A DNA stretch of 35,203 nt, taken from positions 1 to 35,203 of the forward strand of contig JBMNOI010000025.1 of assembly GCA_050942995.1 (NCBI GenBank), given 5' to 3'. The notes beneath the pieces are model-generated. The model had not been told where the DNA came from. It saw nothing but the letters and a program-made list of their open reading frames with translations, and searched no databases. Shown here piece by piece: positions 14,439-22,912 of this stretch (positions are counted from its first letter, which is position 1; the number at the start of each line of letters is the position of its first letter). A program made the position numbers and the translations under genes. This DNA comes from JBMNOI01 sp050942995. GTDB lineage: Bacteria > Chloroflexota > Anaerolineae > UBA1429.

Positions 14439-15611
14439 ATGACCGAATCCTTTGGCACGCTGAACCCATCAACTCGCCTGTTGCTGGGTCCCGGCCCCAG
14501 CCAGATCTCGCCGCGTGTGTTGCGCGCCTGCGCCACGCCGCTGCTGGGCTACCTGGACCCGGAGTATCTCACCCTCATGGACGAAACGCAGACGTTGCTG
14601 CGTGAGGTGTTTGGGACGACGAATGAATGGACCATGTGCGTTCCCGGCACCGGCATGGCCGGCATGGAGGCCGCCTTTATCAACCTGCTGGAGCCGGGCG
14701 ATTCGGCGCTGATATGCGTGAACGGCGTCTTTGGTGAGCGCATGATCGATGTGGCCACGCGCGCCGGCGCCAAGGTCACCCGTGTGGACGCCGAGTGGGG
14801 CGAGATCGTGCGCCCCGAGCAGGTGCGCGAGGCGTTGCGCACCGTGCGGCCCAAGATCGTCGCCATCGTTCACGCCGAGACCTCCACCGGCGTGTTGCAG
14901 CCGTTGGAAGAGATCGCCGCTCTGGCTCACGAGGCCGGTGCGCTGCTTGTGGCGGATTGTGTCACCTCGTTGGGCGGCGTCCCGGTGCAGCTGGACGCGC
15001 GCGGCGTGGATGTGGCCTACTCGGGCACGCAAAAGTGCGTGGGCTCGCCCCCCAGCCTGGCCCCCATCAGCATGAACGAGGCGGCGGTGGCGGTGTTCAA
15101 GGGACGCTCGACACCGGTGCAGAGCTTTTATCTGGATCTGGGGCAGATCTGGCGGTACTGGGGCCCCGAGCGGGCCTATCATCAGACCGGCATGATCAAC
15201 ATGACCTACGCTCTGCGCGAGGCGTTGCTCGAGATCAAGGACGAAGGGCTGGAGGCGCGTTACGCCCGTCATCAGCGCAATCAGGCGGCTCTGGTGGCCG
15301 GCCTGGAGGCCATGGGCCTTTCGCTGCTGGTGCGGAATGCCGGGTGGCGTCTGCCTTCCCTGACGACGGTCGAGATTCCAGAGGGCGTGGATGACAAAGT
15401 CGTGCGCGACGGTCTGCTGAGCAAATACGGCATCGAGATCGGCGGTGGCCTCGGACGTTACGCCGGCAAGGTCTGGCGCATCGGACTGATGGGCTACGCA
15501 TCGCAGCAGGCCAACGTCATGTTGCTGCTCTCGGCGCTGGGCGATCTGCTCAAGAACGAGTCGGTCGATGAGGGGCTGGCCGCTGCGGCGGGAGTATACG
15601 CTGCGCAATAA
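14439..15611 (+). CDS. Class V aminotransferase (alanine-glyoxylate/serine-glyoxylate type)
   Basis: This PLP enzyme family moves amino groups between alanine or serine and glyoxylate or pyruvate. The 390-residue product has LLGPGPSQISPRVL at the start, the VPGTGMAGMEA turn, HAETSTGVLQPLEEI, VADCVTSLGG and the PLP lysine K199 in SGTQKCVGSPPSLAP. All are features of alanine-glyoxylate and serine-glyoxylate aminotransferases. Length and architecture are complete. AAGGAG lies eight bases before the ATG. The 108-bp gap before it holds a GC-rich inverted repeat but no clear promoter, so it may be read from the obgE promoter. The preferred amino donor cannot be told. Confidence 0.92.
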   Translation: MTESFGTLNPSTRLLLGPGPSQISPRVLRACATPLLGYLDPEYLTLMDETQTLLREVFGTTNEWTMCVPGTGMAGMEAAFINLLEPGDSALICVNGVFGERMIDVATRAGAKVTRVDAEWGEIVRPEQVREALRTVRPKIVAIVHAETSTGVLQPLEEIAALAHEAGALLVADCVTSLGGVPVQLDARGVDVAYSGTQKCVGSPPSLAPISMNEAAVAVFKGRSTPVQSFYLDLGQIWRYWGPERAYHQTGMINMTYALREALLEIKDEGLEARYARHQRNQAALVAGLEAMGLSLLVRNAGWRLPSLTTVEIPEGVDDKVVRDGLLSKYGIEIGGGLGRYAGKVWRIGLMGYASQQANVMLLLSALGDLLKNESVDEGLAAAAGVYAAQ

Positions 15612-15672
15612 GGCCGGTAGTGGACGGTTCGGTTGTCGCATGGCTCGTCCATCATATATGAGTCAGAAACCT

Positions 15673-15712
15673 GCTCATGTAGAGCCGCGACATGTCGCGG
15701 CTCTACATGAGC
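15673..15712. repeat. Perfect 40-bp palindrome (REP-like)
   Basis: The two 20-base arms meet without a spacer and are exact reverse complements; the core is AGCCGCGACATGTCGCGGCT. It sits in the gap between the aminotransferase and the DUF1638 gene and has no T-run, so it does not look like a terminator. It resembles dispersed palindromic repeats of the kind spread by RAYT transposases. No second copy is seen in this window. Confidence 0.85.
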
Positions 15713-15796
15713 TTGACGACGGCTCGTTCCAAAAACCCGCACAATATGAGTCATTTGGCGATCGAGACGCAACAGGCTCTTCTCGTGGCGGATTTT

Positions 15797-15802
15797 GAGG
15801 AG
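15797..15802 (+). promoter_or_regulatory. Ribosome binding site that decides the DUF1638 start
   Basis: GAGGAG lies six bases before the ATG at 15809. The in-frame ATG at 15746 has no such site, so the shorter protein is chosen. Confidence 0.7.
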
Positions 15803-15808
15803 CACGGC

Positions 15809-16558
15809 ATGTATCTCAAGGGGATCTTTTGCGAAGTGCTGGCCCGGCAGGCCTATTATGCCGCCGCCCTCTCGCCTCATGTGGTCGATGTCGAACTGGT
15901 GAACAAGGGGCTGCACGACACGCCCGAGGTATTGCGCGCCGATCTGCAGCGACGGCTGAATGCCATCGAACGGGATTGGTACGATGCCGTGTTGCTGGGC
16001 TATGGTCTGTGCAGCAACTCGATCGTCGGCCTGGTGTGCCCTCATACCCGGATGGTGGTGCCCCGCGCTCACGATTGCATTACCCTGTACCTGGGCTCCA
16101 AAGAGCGCTATGCAGACGAATTCCGCGCCACCCCGGGCACCTACTGGTATACGGCCGATTATATAGAGCGTTCGCGTGACGATGACGGCCGGGTGGCTCT
16201 GGGCGCTGCCGGCGAGAAGGACATGTCGGTGGTATATCAGGAGTATGTCGAAAAATACGGCCGGGATAATGCCGATTATCTTATGGAGGTCATGGGGGCC
16301 TGGCGCGCCCATTACAGTCGGGCGGCCTATATCGAGGCGGAGGAGATGCCCCTGCCCGATTATGTCGCACAGGTGCAGGAGCAGGCCGCGCGGCGGGGAT
16401 GGGTATTCGAAAAGCTGGCAGGCAGCATCATCATCCTGCGCGATCTGATCGAGGGGCGTTGGGATGACGAGCGCTTTCTCATTGTCTCGCCGAGGCGCAC
16501 CCTGGTGCCCACCTACGATGCGCGCATCATCCGTGAGGCGGATTCGCCGGAAGGTTGA
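15809..16558 (+). CDS. DUF1638 family protein
   Basis: The 249-residue product matches DUF1638: an opening like MYLKGIFCEVLAR with C8, LGYGLCSNSIVGL with C68, and VPRAHDCITLYLGSKERY with H88, D89 and C90. The three conserved cysteines and the histidine look like a metal or cofactor site. DUF1638 proteins are often found beside corrinoid-dependent methyltransferases in anaerobes, but none is seen here. The biochemical role is unknown. The start at 15809 fits both the family's usual N-terminus and the ribosome binding site; an ATG at 15746 would add 21 residues. It lies 197 bp after the aminotransferase, past the palindrome. Confidence 0.82.
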   Translation: MYLKGIFCEVLARQAYYAAALSPHVVDVELVNKGLHDTPEVLRADLQRRLNAIERDWYDAVLLGYGLCSNSIVGLVCPHTRMVVPRAHDCITLYLGSKERYADEFRATPGTYWYTADYIERSRDDDGRVALGAAGEKDMSVVYQEYVEKYGRDNADYLMEVMGAWRAHYSRAAYIEAEEMPLPDYVAQVQEQAARRGWVFEKLAGSIIILRDLIEGRWDDERFLIVSPRRTLVPTYDARIIREADSPEG

Positions 16559-16586
16559 TCATCCGGGGGGCCGGTCGGCGTGGGGT

Positions 16587-16615
16587 TTGCCTCGGCCACC
16601 TCTTGAAGGTACAAT
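16587..16615 (+). promoter_or_regulatory. Promoter for transketolase
   Basis: TTGCCT (16587-16592), a 17-base spacer and TACAAT (16610-16615) precede the gene by 65 bases. There are two mismatches in the -35 and one in the -10. Confidence 0.6.
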
Positions 16616-16680
16616 ATCGCGGATCATGTCAAAATGATACCGGCACGAGTTGCTGATTATGTAACCAAGGAGAATGAACC

Positions 16681-18693
16681 ATGCCTCAAGCCACCGATCC
16701 CGAGCTGACCCGTCTGGCGGTCAATACTGTCCGGATGCTGGCCGTGGACGGCGTGGAAAAGGCCAATTCGGGGCACCCCGGCATGCCGATGGGCGCCGCA
16801 CCCTATGCTTGCACCCTGTGGACCCGCTATCTGCGCTTCAATCCTCAGGTTCCCGACTGGCCCAACCGCGACCGCTTTATCCTTTCGGCCGGTCACGGCT
16901 CGATGCTGCTCTATGCCCTGTTGCACCTCTCGGGCTATGATCTGCCCATGGAGGAATTGCAGCGCTTTCGCCAGTGGGGCAGTCTGACTCCCGGCCATCC
17001 GGAGTACGGCCTGACACCGGGTGTCGAGACGACCACGGGCCCGCTGGGCCAGGGGTTTGCGAACGGGGTGGGTATGGCCATCGCCGCCAAAATGGCCGCA
17101 GAGCGCTACAACACCGCCGAGCACACCATCGTCGATCACTATATCTACGGCATCGTCAGCGACGGCGATCTGATGGAGGGGGTGACCTCGGAGGCGGCCT
17201 CGCTGGCCGGCCACCTCAAGCTGGGCAACCTCATCTATTTCTACGATCATAACTATATCAGCATCGAGGGCTCAACCGATCTGGCCTTTACCGAAGATCG
17301 GGCCAAACGGTTCGAGGCCTATAACTGGCAGGTGCTCCATATCGATGGGGATGATCCCGAGGCGGCAGCCGCCGCCATTGAGGAGGCTCAGGCCGATACC
17401 GAGCGGCCCACCCTGATCGTGGCGCGCACTCATATCGCCCAGGGGAGCCCCAATATGGTAGATACCGCCGAATCTCACGGCGCGCCGCTGGGCTCCGACG
17501 AGGTGGCCGCCACGAAAGAGAATCTGGGCTGGCCGCAAGAGCCGACCTTTTACGTGCCCGATGAGGTGCGCGCGCTGTTTGCCGCGCGGGTGCGCGAATT
17601 GCAGGCCGAATACGCCGACTGGTGCGATACGCTGGCGGCCTGGGAGCGGGCCAACCCCGAGCTGGCCGCTCTGCGCCAGAGCGCGTTGAACAAGGATCTG
17701 CCCGAGGATCTGGAGGTGCAGTTGCTGGCCGCACTGCCGGCCAAACCCAGCGCCACGCGACGCTTAAGCGGCGACGTGATCCAGAAAATCGCCGATCTGG
17801 TGCCCTATTTCGTCGGCGGCTCGGCCGATCTGGCGCCCTCGACCTCGACCTACATGAAAAAGTACGACGCCATCGCGCCCGATGCTTTTGGCGGACGCAA
17901 TTTCCACTTTGGCGTGCGTGAGCATAGCATGGGGGCGATCGTAAACGGCATCGCCCTGTACGGCGGTTTTATCCCCTTTAGCGCCACCTTCCTGGTGTTC
18001 CTGGACTATATGCGGCCGCCGGTGCGCCTGGCCAATATCATGGGCGTGCAGTCGATCTTTGTCTACACCCATGACAGCATTTTTGTGGGCGAGGACGGCC
18101 CCACTCACGAGCCGGTGGAGCAACTGGCCACGTTGCGGGCCATTCCGGGGATGACGACCATCCGCCCGGCCGACGGGCCGGAGGTGGCGGCGGCCTGGGC
18201 TTGGGCGCTGCGCCATCAGGATGGACCGACGGCCCTTATCTTCACGCGCCAGAACGTGCCGGCCATCGAACGGGATATCCCCTTCTCGGTGGAGGCGTTC
18301 AACCGTGGCGGCTATACCGTGGCCGAGACGGCGGGGCGCGAGCCGGACGTCGTCATCATCGGCACCGGCTCAGAGCTCCAGTTCGCCTCGGCGGCCAGGG
18401 CGGCGCTGGAGGCCGAGGGATACGCCGTTCGGGTGGTCTCGATGCCTTCGGTAGAGCTCTTTATGCGCCAGGACGCCGCCTATCGCCGCGATCTCATCCC
18501 GGCGGGGGCGCGCAAGGTGGTGCTGGAAGCGGGCGTTCGTTTTGGCTGGGCTGATGTGGTGGGCTCTGATGCTCTGTTCATCACCCAGGACGAGTACGGC
18601 TATTCGGCGCCGTTCCAGGTGATTCAGGAAAAGCGGGGCTATACCGATGAGGCCGTGGCCGCCCGCGTGCTCGAGTGGGTCAAGAACGGATAG
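16681..18693 (+). CDS. tkt: Transketolase
   Basis: Transketolase moves two-carbon units between sugar phosphates in the pentose phosphate pathway and uses thiamine diphosphate. The 670-residue product is full length. It has EKANSGHPGMPMGAA at the start, LSAGHGSMLLYALLHLSG, the TTTGPLGQGFANGVGMA stretch and the thiamine-binding SDGDLMEG at about 160-167. The pyrimidine domain follows with REHSMGAIVNGIALYGG and THDSIFVGEDGPTHEPVEQ, and then the C-terminal domain. AAGGAG lies seven bases before the ATG. It has its own promoter and a strong hairpin after it, so it is probably transcribed alone. Confidence 0.97.
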   Translation: MPQATDPELTRLAVNTVRMLAVDGVEKANSGHPGMPMGAAPYACTLWTRYLRFNPQVPDWPNRDRFILSAGHGSMLLYALLHLSGYDLPMEELQRFRQWGSLTPGHPEYGLTPGVETTTGPLGQGFANGVGMAIAAKMAAERYNTAEHTIVDHYIYGIVSDGDLMEGVTSEAASLAGHLKLGNLIYFYDHNYISIEGSTDLAFTEDRAKRFEAYNWQVLHIDGDDPEAAAAAIEEAQADTERPTLIVARTHIAQGSPNMVDTAESHGAPLGSDEVAATKENLGWPQEPTFYVPDEVRALFAARVRELQAEYADWCDTLAAWERANPELAALRQSALNKDLPEDLEVQLLAALPAKPSATRRLSGDVIQKIADLVPYFVGGSADLAPSTSTYMKKYDAIAPDAFGGRNFHFGVREHSMGAIVNGIALYGGFIPFSATFLVFLDYMRPPVRLANIMGVQSIFVYTHDSIFVGEDGPTHEPVEQLATLRAIPGMTTIRPADGPEVAAAWAWALRHQDGPTALIFTRQNVPAIERDIPFSVEAFNRGGYTVAETAGREPDVVIIGTGSELQFASAARAALEAEGYAVRVVSMPSVELFMRQDAAYRRDLIPAGARKVVLEAGVRFGWADVVGSDALFITQDEYGYSAPFQVIQEKRGYTDEAVAARVLEWVKNG

Positions 18694-18730
18694 CCACAGA
18701 TCGTCAGAATCATTCGATCGGGACGACACC

Positions 18731-18758
18731 GGCGCCGGCCTTCATGAGGGCCGGCGCC
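18731..18758. terminator. Terminator hairpin between convergent genes
   Basis: GGCGCCGGCC (18731-18740) pairs perfectly with GGCCGGCGCC (18749-18758) around an eight-base loop. It lies between transketolase (plus) and the MFS gene (minus), where it can serve both. The T-run after it is short (CTGTTT). Confidence 0.7.
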
Positions 18759-18808
18759 ATCTGTTTGGTCGAGGATCTGGAGACGCGCTGATCCGCGCGG
18801 GGGGTGGT

Positions 18809-20179
18809 TCAGGTGCCGGTGTCCGCCGGGGCGGATGGCTGATCATGCCCCACACCCAGACGCCAGAAGAACAGGCCGCCGATGATCCGGATGCTGCCGG
18901 CGACCGCGAGAGCCAGGCGGATGTTCGTCGCGTCGGCCAGCAGGGTGCCTACCATGGGCATGGCAAAGGCGGTGATGTTGGCCAGCAGGCTATCCACCGC
19001 GACAAAGGTGGGGCGCTGATCTTCCGGCGAGACCTGGTACAGGGTGTTGGTGAGCATGGTATTCACGCCGGCGGAAAAGAGGCCCAGCAAAAAGGCCGGC
19101 AGCAGCAATGCTTCGGGCGTGGGCGACAGCGCCGTGGTGATCGGGTAGAGTGCCATACCCAGGCAAGAGAGCCACAGATGTTGCCGGAACCTGGGCCGGG
19201 TCACCAGCCGGGCCAGGGCAAAGTAGGCTACTACACCCACCAGCCGCTCGACGGTGAGCAGCACGCCGATCCAGGCGTCCGAAGCGCCCAGGGTGCGTAC
19301 CCGATAGATGGTATAGAGCGCCGAGGGCATAGACAGGCCCATGCGAAACACAAAAGAGGCCACGGCATAGTTGCGAAATGCCGGCAGGCTGCGGATGAGC
19401 GGGATGATCTCGCGCATCCGCACGCGTGTCCGCGGCCGGGATGTCTCTTCCGGTGCAGGGGCGGCATCCTGTGATTGCTCCGGCAATCGCAGGCGCCGGA
19501 GGGTCACGATGCTGGCCAGCCCGGCGACAAAGGCGCTGATGAACAGCAACTGGTAGTTCAGCGGATAGGGCGCCCAATCCAGCCATTGTCCTGCGAGCAG
19601 GCCAAATCCGGCGGCGAACAGGCCGTGAATGGCCATGCGTGTGCTGAGCATGCGCGGGCGCCGATCGGGCGTCGTGGCACTGCCCCAGATGGTGGTGACG
19701 GCGATATTTATCGCCGCGCTCGGTATCGAGATGATGCTGTATACGATGACCAGCACAAAGGGCGCCACTGTGGCCGGCAGCAGGGGCAAGAACGCAAAGG
19801 CGCCGATGCTGGCCCGAAAGATAAATCTGCCCCAGTTGGCCGTGGCGACCAGGTCTCGTCGGCTCTGTACATAGGCTCCCACGGGCAGCACGGCCACGAT
19901 GGTGACCAGCGCCGGCAATGAACTGTACAGGCCGACCAGCCAGTTTGGCGCCCCCAGGCGCACCAGAAACACCGACAGGAACGACATCGCGCCGCTGGCC
20001 GCGAGGGCCTGAAAAATCACTTCGCCGTACAGGACGCGCTCGTTATGTTCGTATACCGTCCGGGCCCGCAGGTTGCTCCGTAGTCGGTGAATCAGCCCGA
20101 TCACTGCGAGACGGGAGAACTCGATCTCGGACAGCCCGCGCCGGGCGGTGGACCGCTCTTTTTCATCTGCGGTTTGCAA
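18809..20179 (-). CDS. Major facilitator superfamily transporter
   Basis: The 456-residue product has a polar N-terminus of about 55 residues, then some 11-12 hydrophobic helices in two halves, divided by a charged loop at about 235-265 (PEETSRPRTRVRMRE). This is the MFS layout. Lines such as LGAPNWLVGLYSSLPALVTIVAVLPVG and LGASDAWIGVLLTVERLVGVVAY mark the equivalent first segments of each half. The substrate cannot be told. The start is a TTG with AAGGAG eight bases upstream; the long cytoplasmic N-terminus is unusual for the family. It lies 24 bp after the dehydrogenase gene and is probably co-transcribed with it, so it could carry a related organic acid, which is inference only. Confidence 0.9.
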   Translation of the reverse strand: MQTADEKERSTARRGLSEIEFSRLAVIGLIHRLRSNLRARTVYEHNERVLYGEVIFQALAASGAMSFLSVFLVRLGAPNWLVGLYSSLPALVTIVAVLPVGAYVQSRRDLVATANWGRFIFRASIGAFAFLPLLPATVAPFVLVIVYSIISIPSAAINIAVTTIWGSATTPDRRPRMLSTRMAIHGLFAAGFGLLAGQWLDWAPYPLNYQLLFISAFVAGLASIVTLRRLRLPEQSQDAAPAPEETSRPRTRVRMREIIPLIRSLPAFRNYAVASFVFRMGLSMPSALYTIYRVRTLGASDAWIGVLLTVERLVGVVAYFALARLVTRPRFRQHLWLSCLGMALYPITTALSPTPEALLLPAFLLGLFSAGVNTMLTNTLYQVSPEDQRPTFVAVDSLLANITAFAMPMVGTLLADATNIRLALAVAGSIRIIGGLFFWRLGVGHDQPSAPADTGT

Positions 20180-20203
20180 CGTTCAAGCTCCTTATGACAA
20201 GGG

Positions 20204-21280
20204 CTAGCGGGCCAACCCCTCCAGCGCCTTGCGAACGGCCTCACCCACCTGACGGGTGGTAGCGGTGCCGCCCAGGTCCGGCGTGAGAATGCGCCTCTCG
20301 GACGTGACCTTTTCCACCGCCTGCATCATCAGTCCGCCGGCATCTTCATGCCCCAGGTGATCGAGCATCATCGAGGCGGCCCAGATGGCGGCGATGGGAT
20401 TGGCGATACCCTTGCCGGCGATATCGGGGGCCGAGCCGTGCACCGGCTCGAACAGAGAGGGGTAACGCCCCTCGGGATTGATGTTGCCGCTGGGCGGAAT
20501 GCCCAGGCTGCCCTGCAGCGCGCCGCCCAGGTCGGTGAGTATATCGCCGAACAGATTCGATGCTACCACCACGTCCAGACTCTCGGGCGCGGTGATAAAG
20601 CGGGCGGCCAGGGCATCGACATGATACTGCCGGCAGGATACCTCGGGGTACTCGGCCTGGAGCGCGGCAAACACCTCGTCCCAGAACACCATGCTGTATT
20701 GTAGCGCGTTAGACTTGGTGGTGCTGGCCAGCATGCGTCGGGGGCGGCGTATGGCGACCTCGAACCCGTAGCGCAGCACACGCTCTACACCGGCACGGGT
20801 AAAGACGCCGGTCTGGATGGCGACTTCGTGGTCGCTGCCACGATGCAGCCGCCCGCCCACACCGCCGTATTCGCCCTCGGTGTTCTCGCGGATGCAGATA
20901 AAGTTGATATCATCGGGACCCTTGTCGCGCAGCGGGCCGGGGATGCCCGCCAGAAGGCGCACGGGGCGCAGATTGATATACTGGTCGAACCCCTGCCGGA
21001 TGGGCAGCAAAAGGCCCCAGAGCGAGATATGATCCGGTACAGAGGGAAAGCCCACGGCGCCAAACAGGATGCTGTCATAGTCTCCCAGGATGCGCAGCCC
21101 GTCGGCCGGCATCATCTCGCCGTGCTGCAGATAGTACTTGCAGCCCCAGGGATATTCTTCAAAGGTCAACTTGATGCCGCCGTGAGCGCGGCATACCGCC
21201 TGTAGCGTCTCGACGGCTTCGATGGTCGTGCCCACGCCAATGCCGTCGCCGGGGATGGTGGCGATGCGATAGTGCTTCAA
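20204..21280 (-). CDS. Tartrate/D-malate dehydrogenase (isopropylmalate dehydrogenase family)
   Basis: Enzymes of this family oxidise and decarboxylate 2-hydroxy acids with NAD. The 358-residue product opens KHYRIATIPGDGIG, has CIRENTEGEYGGVGGR in the substrate region, LASTTKSNALQYSMVFWDEVF with the catalytic lysine, HVDALAARFI, and DVVVASNLFGDILTDLGG with metal-binding Asp residues, then EPVHGSAPDIAGKGIANPIA. The TTKSN form and the RENTEGEY line fit tartrate/D-malate dehydrogenases better than LeuB. The start is a TTG with GAGGAGG five to six bases upstream; the frame runs further upstream without support. A good promoter at 21330-21358 precedes it. LeuB cannot be fully excluded. Confidence 0.9.
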   Translation of the reverse strand: MKHYRIATIPGDGIGVGTTIEAVETLQAVCRAHGGIKLTFEEYPWGCKYYLQHGEMMPADGLRILGDYDSILFGAVGFPSVPDHISLWGLLLPIRQGFDQYINLRPVRLLAGIPGPLRDKGPDDINFICIRENTEGEYGGVGGRLHRGSDHEVAIQTGVFTRAGVERVLRYGFEVAIRRPRRMLASTTKSNALQYSMVFWDEVFAALQAEYPEVSCRQYHVDALAARFITAPESLDVVVASNLFGDILTDLGGALQGSLGIPPSGNINPEGRYPSLFEPVHGSAPDIAGKGIANPIAAIWAASMMLDHLGHEDAGGLMMQAVEKVTSERRILTPDLGGTATTRQVGEAVRKALEGLAR

Positions 21281-21329
21281 GGGGGCCTCCTCAAGGCGAT
21301 AAGATATACCGAAAAGTGCAAGCCTGTGC

Positions 21330-21358
21330 ATTCTACCCCGAGCACAGCCTTGTGGCAA
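21330..21358 (-). promoter_or_regulatory. Promoter for the dehydrogenase-MFS unit
   Basis: On the minus strand TTGCCA (21358-21353), a 17-base spacer and TAGAAT (21335-21330) are seen, one mismatch in each hexamer. The transcript would start about 43 bases before the TTG start. The 152-bp gap is shared with the divergent M20 peptidase, for which no equally good promoter is visible. Confidence 0.7.
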
Positions 21359-21432
21359 AGCGCTATGCGTGGGCTCTTGCCGGGCCGGGATCTATATGTT
21401 AATCTCTGTCCATCTCCACCCAGGAGGGCCTT

Positions 21433-22782
21433 ATGACACGATCTGAGGCGCTGGTTCATCAGGCTGTCGATGTGCTGCGCAACCTGGTTCGTATCGATAC
21501 GACCAATCCCCCCGGAAACGAGACCGAGGCGGCCCGCTATCTGGCCTCGCTTCTGGCGACGGCCGATATCGAGACGCGCATCGTCGAGTCTGCGCCCGGT
21601 CGAGGCAACCTCATCGCCCGACTGCGGGGCGACGGCACGGCCAAACCCCTTTTGCTGATGGGGCACCTGGATGTGGTGTCGGCAGATCCTGCCGAGTGGA
21701 CGCATCCGCCCTTTGACGGTGAGGTCGCCGACGGGTTTCTGTGGGGGCGGGGCAGCACCGACATGAAACAGATGGTCGCCGCCTGCGCCGTCCTCATGCT
21801 GGCGCTGAGCCGGGCGGAACGACCGTTACGGCGCGACCTGCTCTTTATCGCCACCGCCGATGAGGAGCGGGGCGGTCGCATGGGAATGGGCTGGTTGGTC
21901 CGCGAGATGCCCGATCTGTTCGATGTCGCCTGCGCGATCAACGAGGGCGGCGGCGGGGCGCTGCGGGTGAACGATCGCCTCTACTATACCTGTCAGACGG
22001 CGGAAAAAGGGGTGTGCCGCACCGTGTGGACGGCCCGTGGCCGCGGCGGCCATGCCTCTTATCCTCGCATCGATACCGCCCCCCTCAAGATGAGCCGGGC
22101 GGTGGCGCGTACGAGCGACGGCTATCTTCAGAGCCGTACCACCCGGACGATGCGTACGGCGTTACGCCGTATTGCCATGGCCCGATCGTCCCATGCCGCC
22201 GATCGGGTGGAGCATATGCTCGATCAGGGGCGCATCGAAGATGCCATGTTGGCGGCCGGTTTCGACCGCGAACTTGTCGAGCGCCACCGTCCGCTGTTCT
22301 ACGATACCGTCTCGCTTACCGTCCTGGAGGCGGGCGACCCTGCACATATCAACGTCATCCCCCCCACGGTGCGAGCCTATGCCGACGGACGCATCCTGCC
22401 GGGACAGACGCGCGAGGGGTATCTGACGGCGCTGCGCTCGCGGTTGGGGGAAAACATCGAGGTCGATGTGTATCGGAAGCAGTACTCTCCGGGGCTCGAA
22501 TCGGCCACCGAAGCGCCGATCTTGGAGGTGATGAATCAGGTGATCGGCGAACGCTGCCCCGGGGCCACGGTGATCCCCTGGCTGTGCGCCGGTTCGACGG
22601 ATGCCAAACATCTGACTCCGCGGGGGGTGCCGGTGTACGGGTTTGTGCCCACACCCCCCTTGCCCGATGGCGTCGAGGGCGCGGGCGCCCACGCCAATGA
22701 CGAGCGCTTTTGGTTGGGGCATATGCCGTTCATCCTGGAGGTGCTGCACGAGGTGATCGTGCGCTATTGTCGGATGGTGTAG
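21433..22782 (+). CDS. M20-family metallopeptidase
   Basis: M20 enzymes are two-zinc hydrolases that cleave dipeptides or N-acyl amino acids. The 449-residue product shows the metal motif GHLDVV (H78, D80), the bridging Asp D110 in RGSTDMKQ, the catalytic pair E144-E145 in ADEERGGRMG, and the late ligand H420 in GAHANDERFW. The dimerisation domain lies between, with CRTVWTARGRGGHASYP. The closest known enzymes are succinyl-diaminopimelate desuccinylase-like and carboxypeptidase-like M20 proteins, and the substrate cannot be told. AGGAGG lies six bases before the ATG. The gene is followed by another peptidase gene, which suggests peptide use. Confidence 0.93.
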   Translation: MTRSEALVHQAVDVLRNLVRIDTTNPPGNETEAARYLASLLATADIETRIVESAPGRGNLIARLRGDGTAKPLLLMGHLDVVSADPAEWTHPPFDGEVADGFLWGRGSTDMKQMVAACAVLMLALSRAERPLRRDLLFIATADEERGGRMGMGWLVREMPDLFDVACAINEGGGGALRVNDRLYYTCQTAEKGVCRTVWTARGRGGHASYPRIDTAPLKMSRAVARTSDGYLQSRTTRTMRTALRRIAMARSSHAADRVEHMLDQGRIEDAMLAAGFDRELVERHRPLFYDTVSLTVLEAGDPAHINVIPPTVRAYADGRILPGQTREGYLTALRSRLGENIEVDVYRKQYSPGLESATEAPILEVMNQVIGERCPGATVIPWLCAGSTDAKHLTPRGVPVYGFVPTPPLPDGVEGAGAHANDERFWLGHMPFILEVLHEVIVRYCRMV

Positions 22783-22912
22783 TGGCTGTTGCTGAGGCGC
22801 AGAGCTGTTTGCCCGCCTGCCGCCGCTATGGTACCATCGGTCCGGGTCGTGGCCGATCGCCTTTGTTGTGACCGGCCGCGCGGCCGACGAACTTTTGGGG
22901 AAGGGGCATTCT

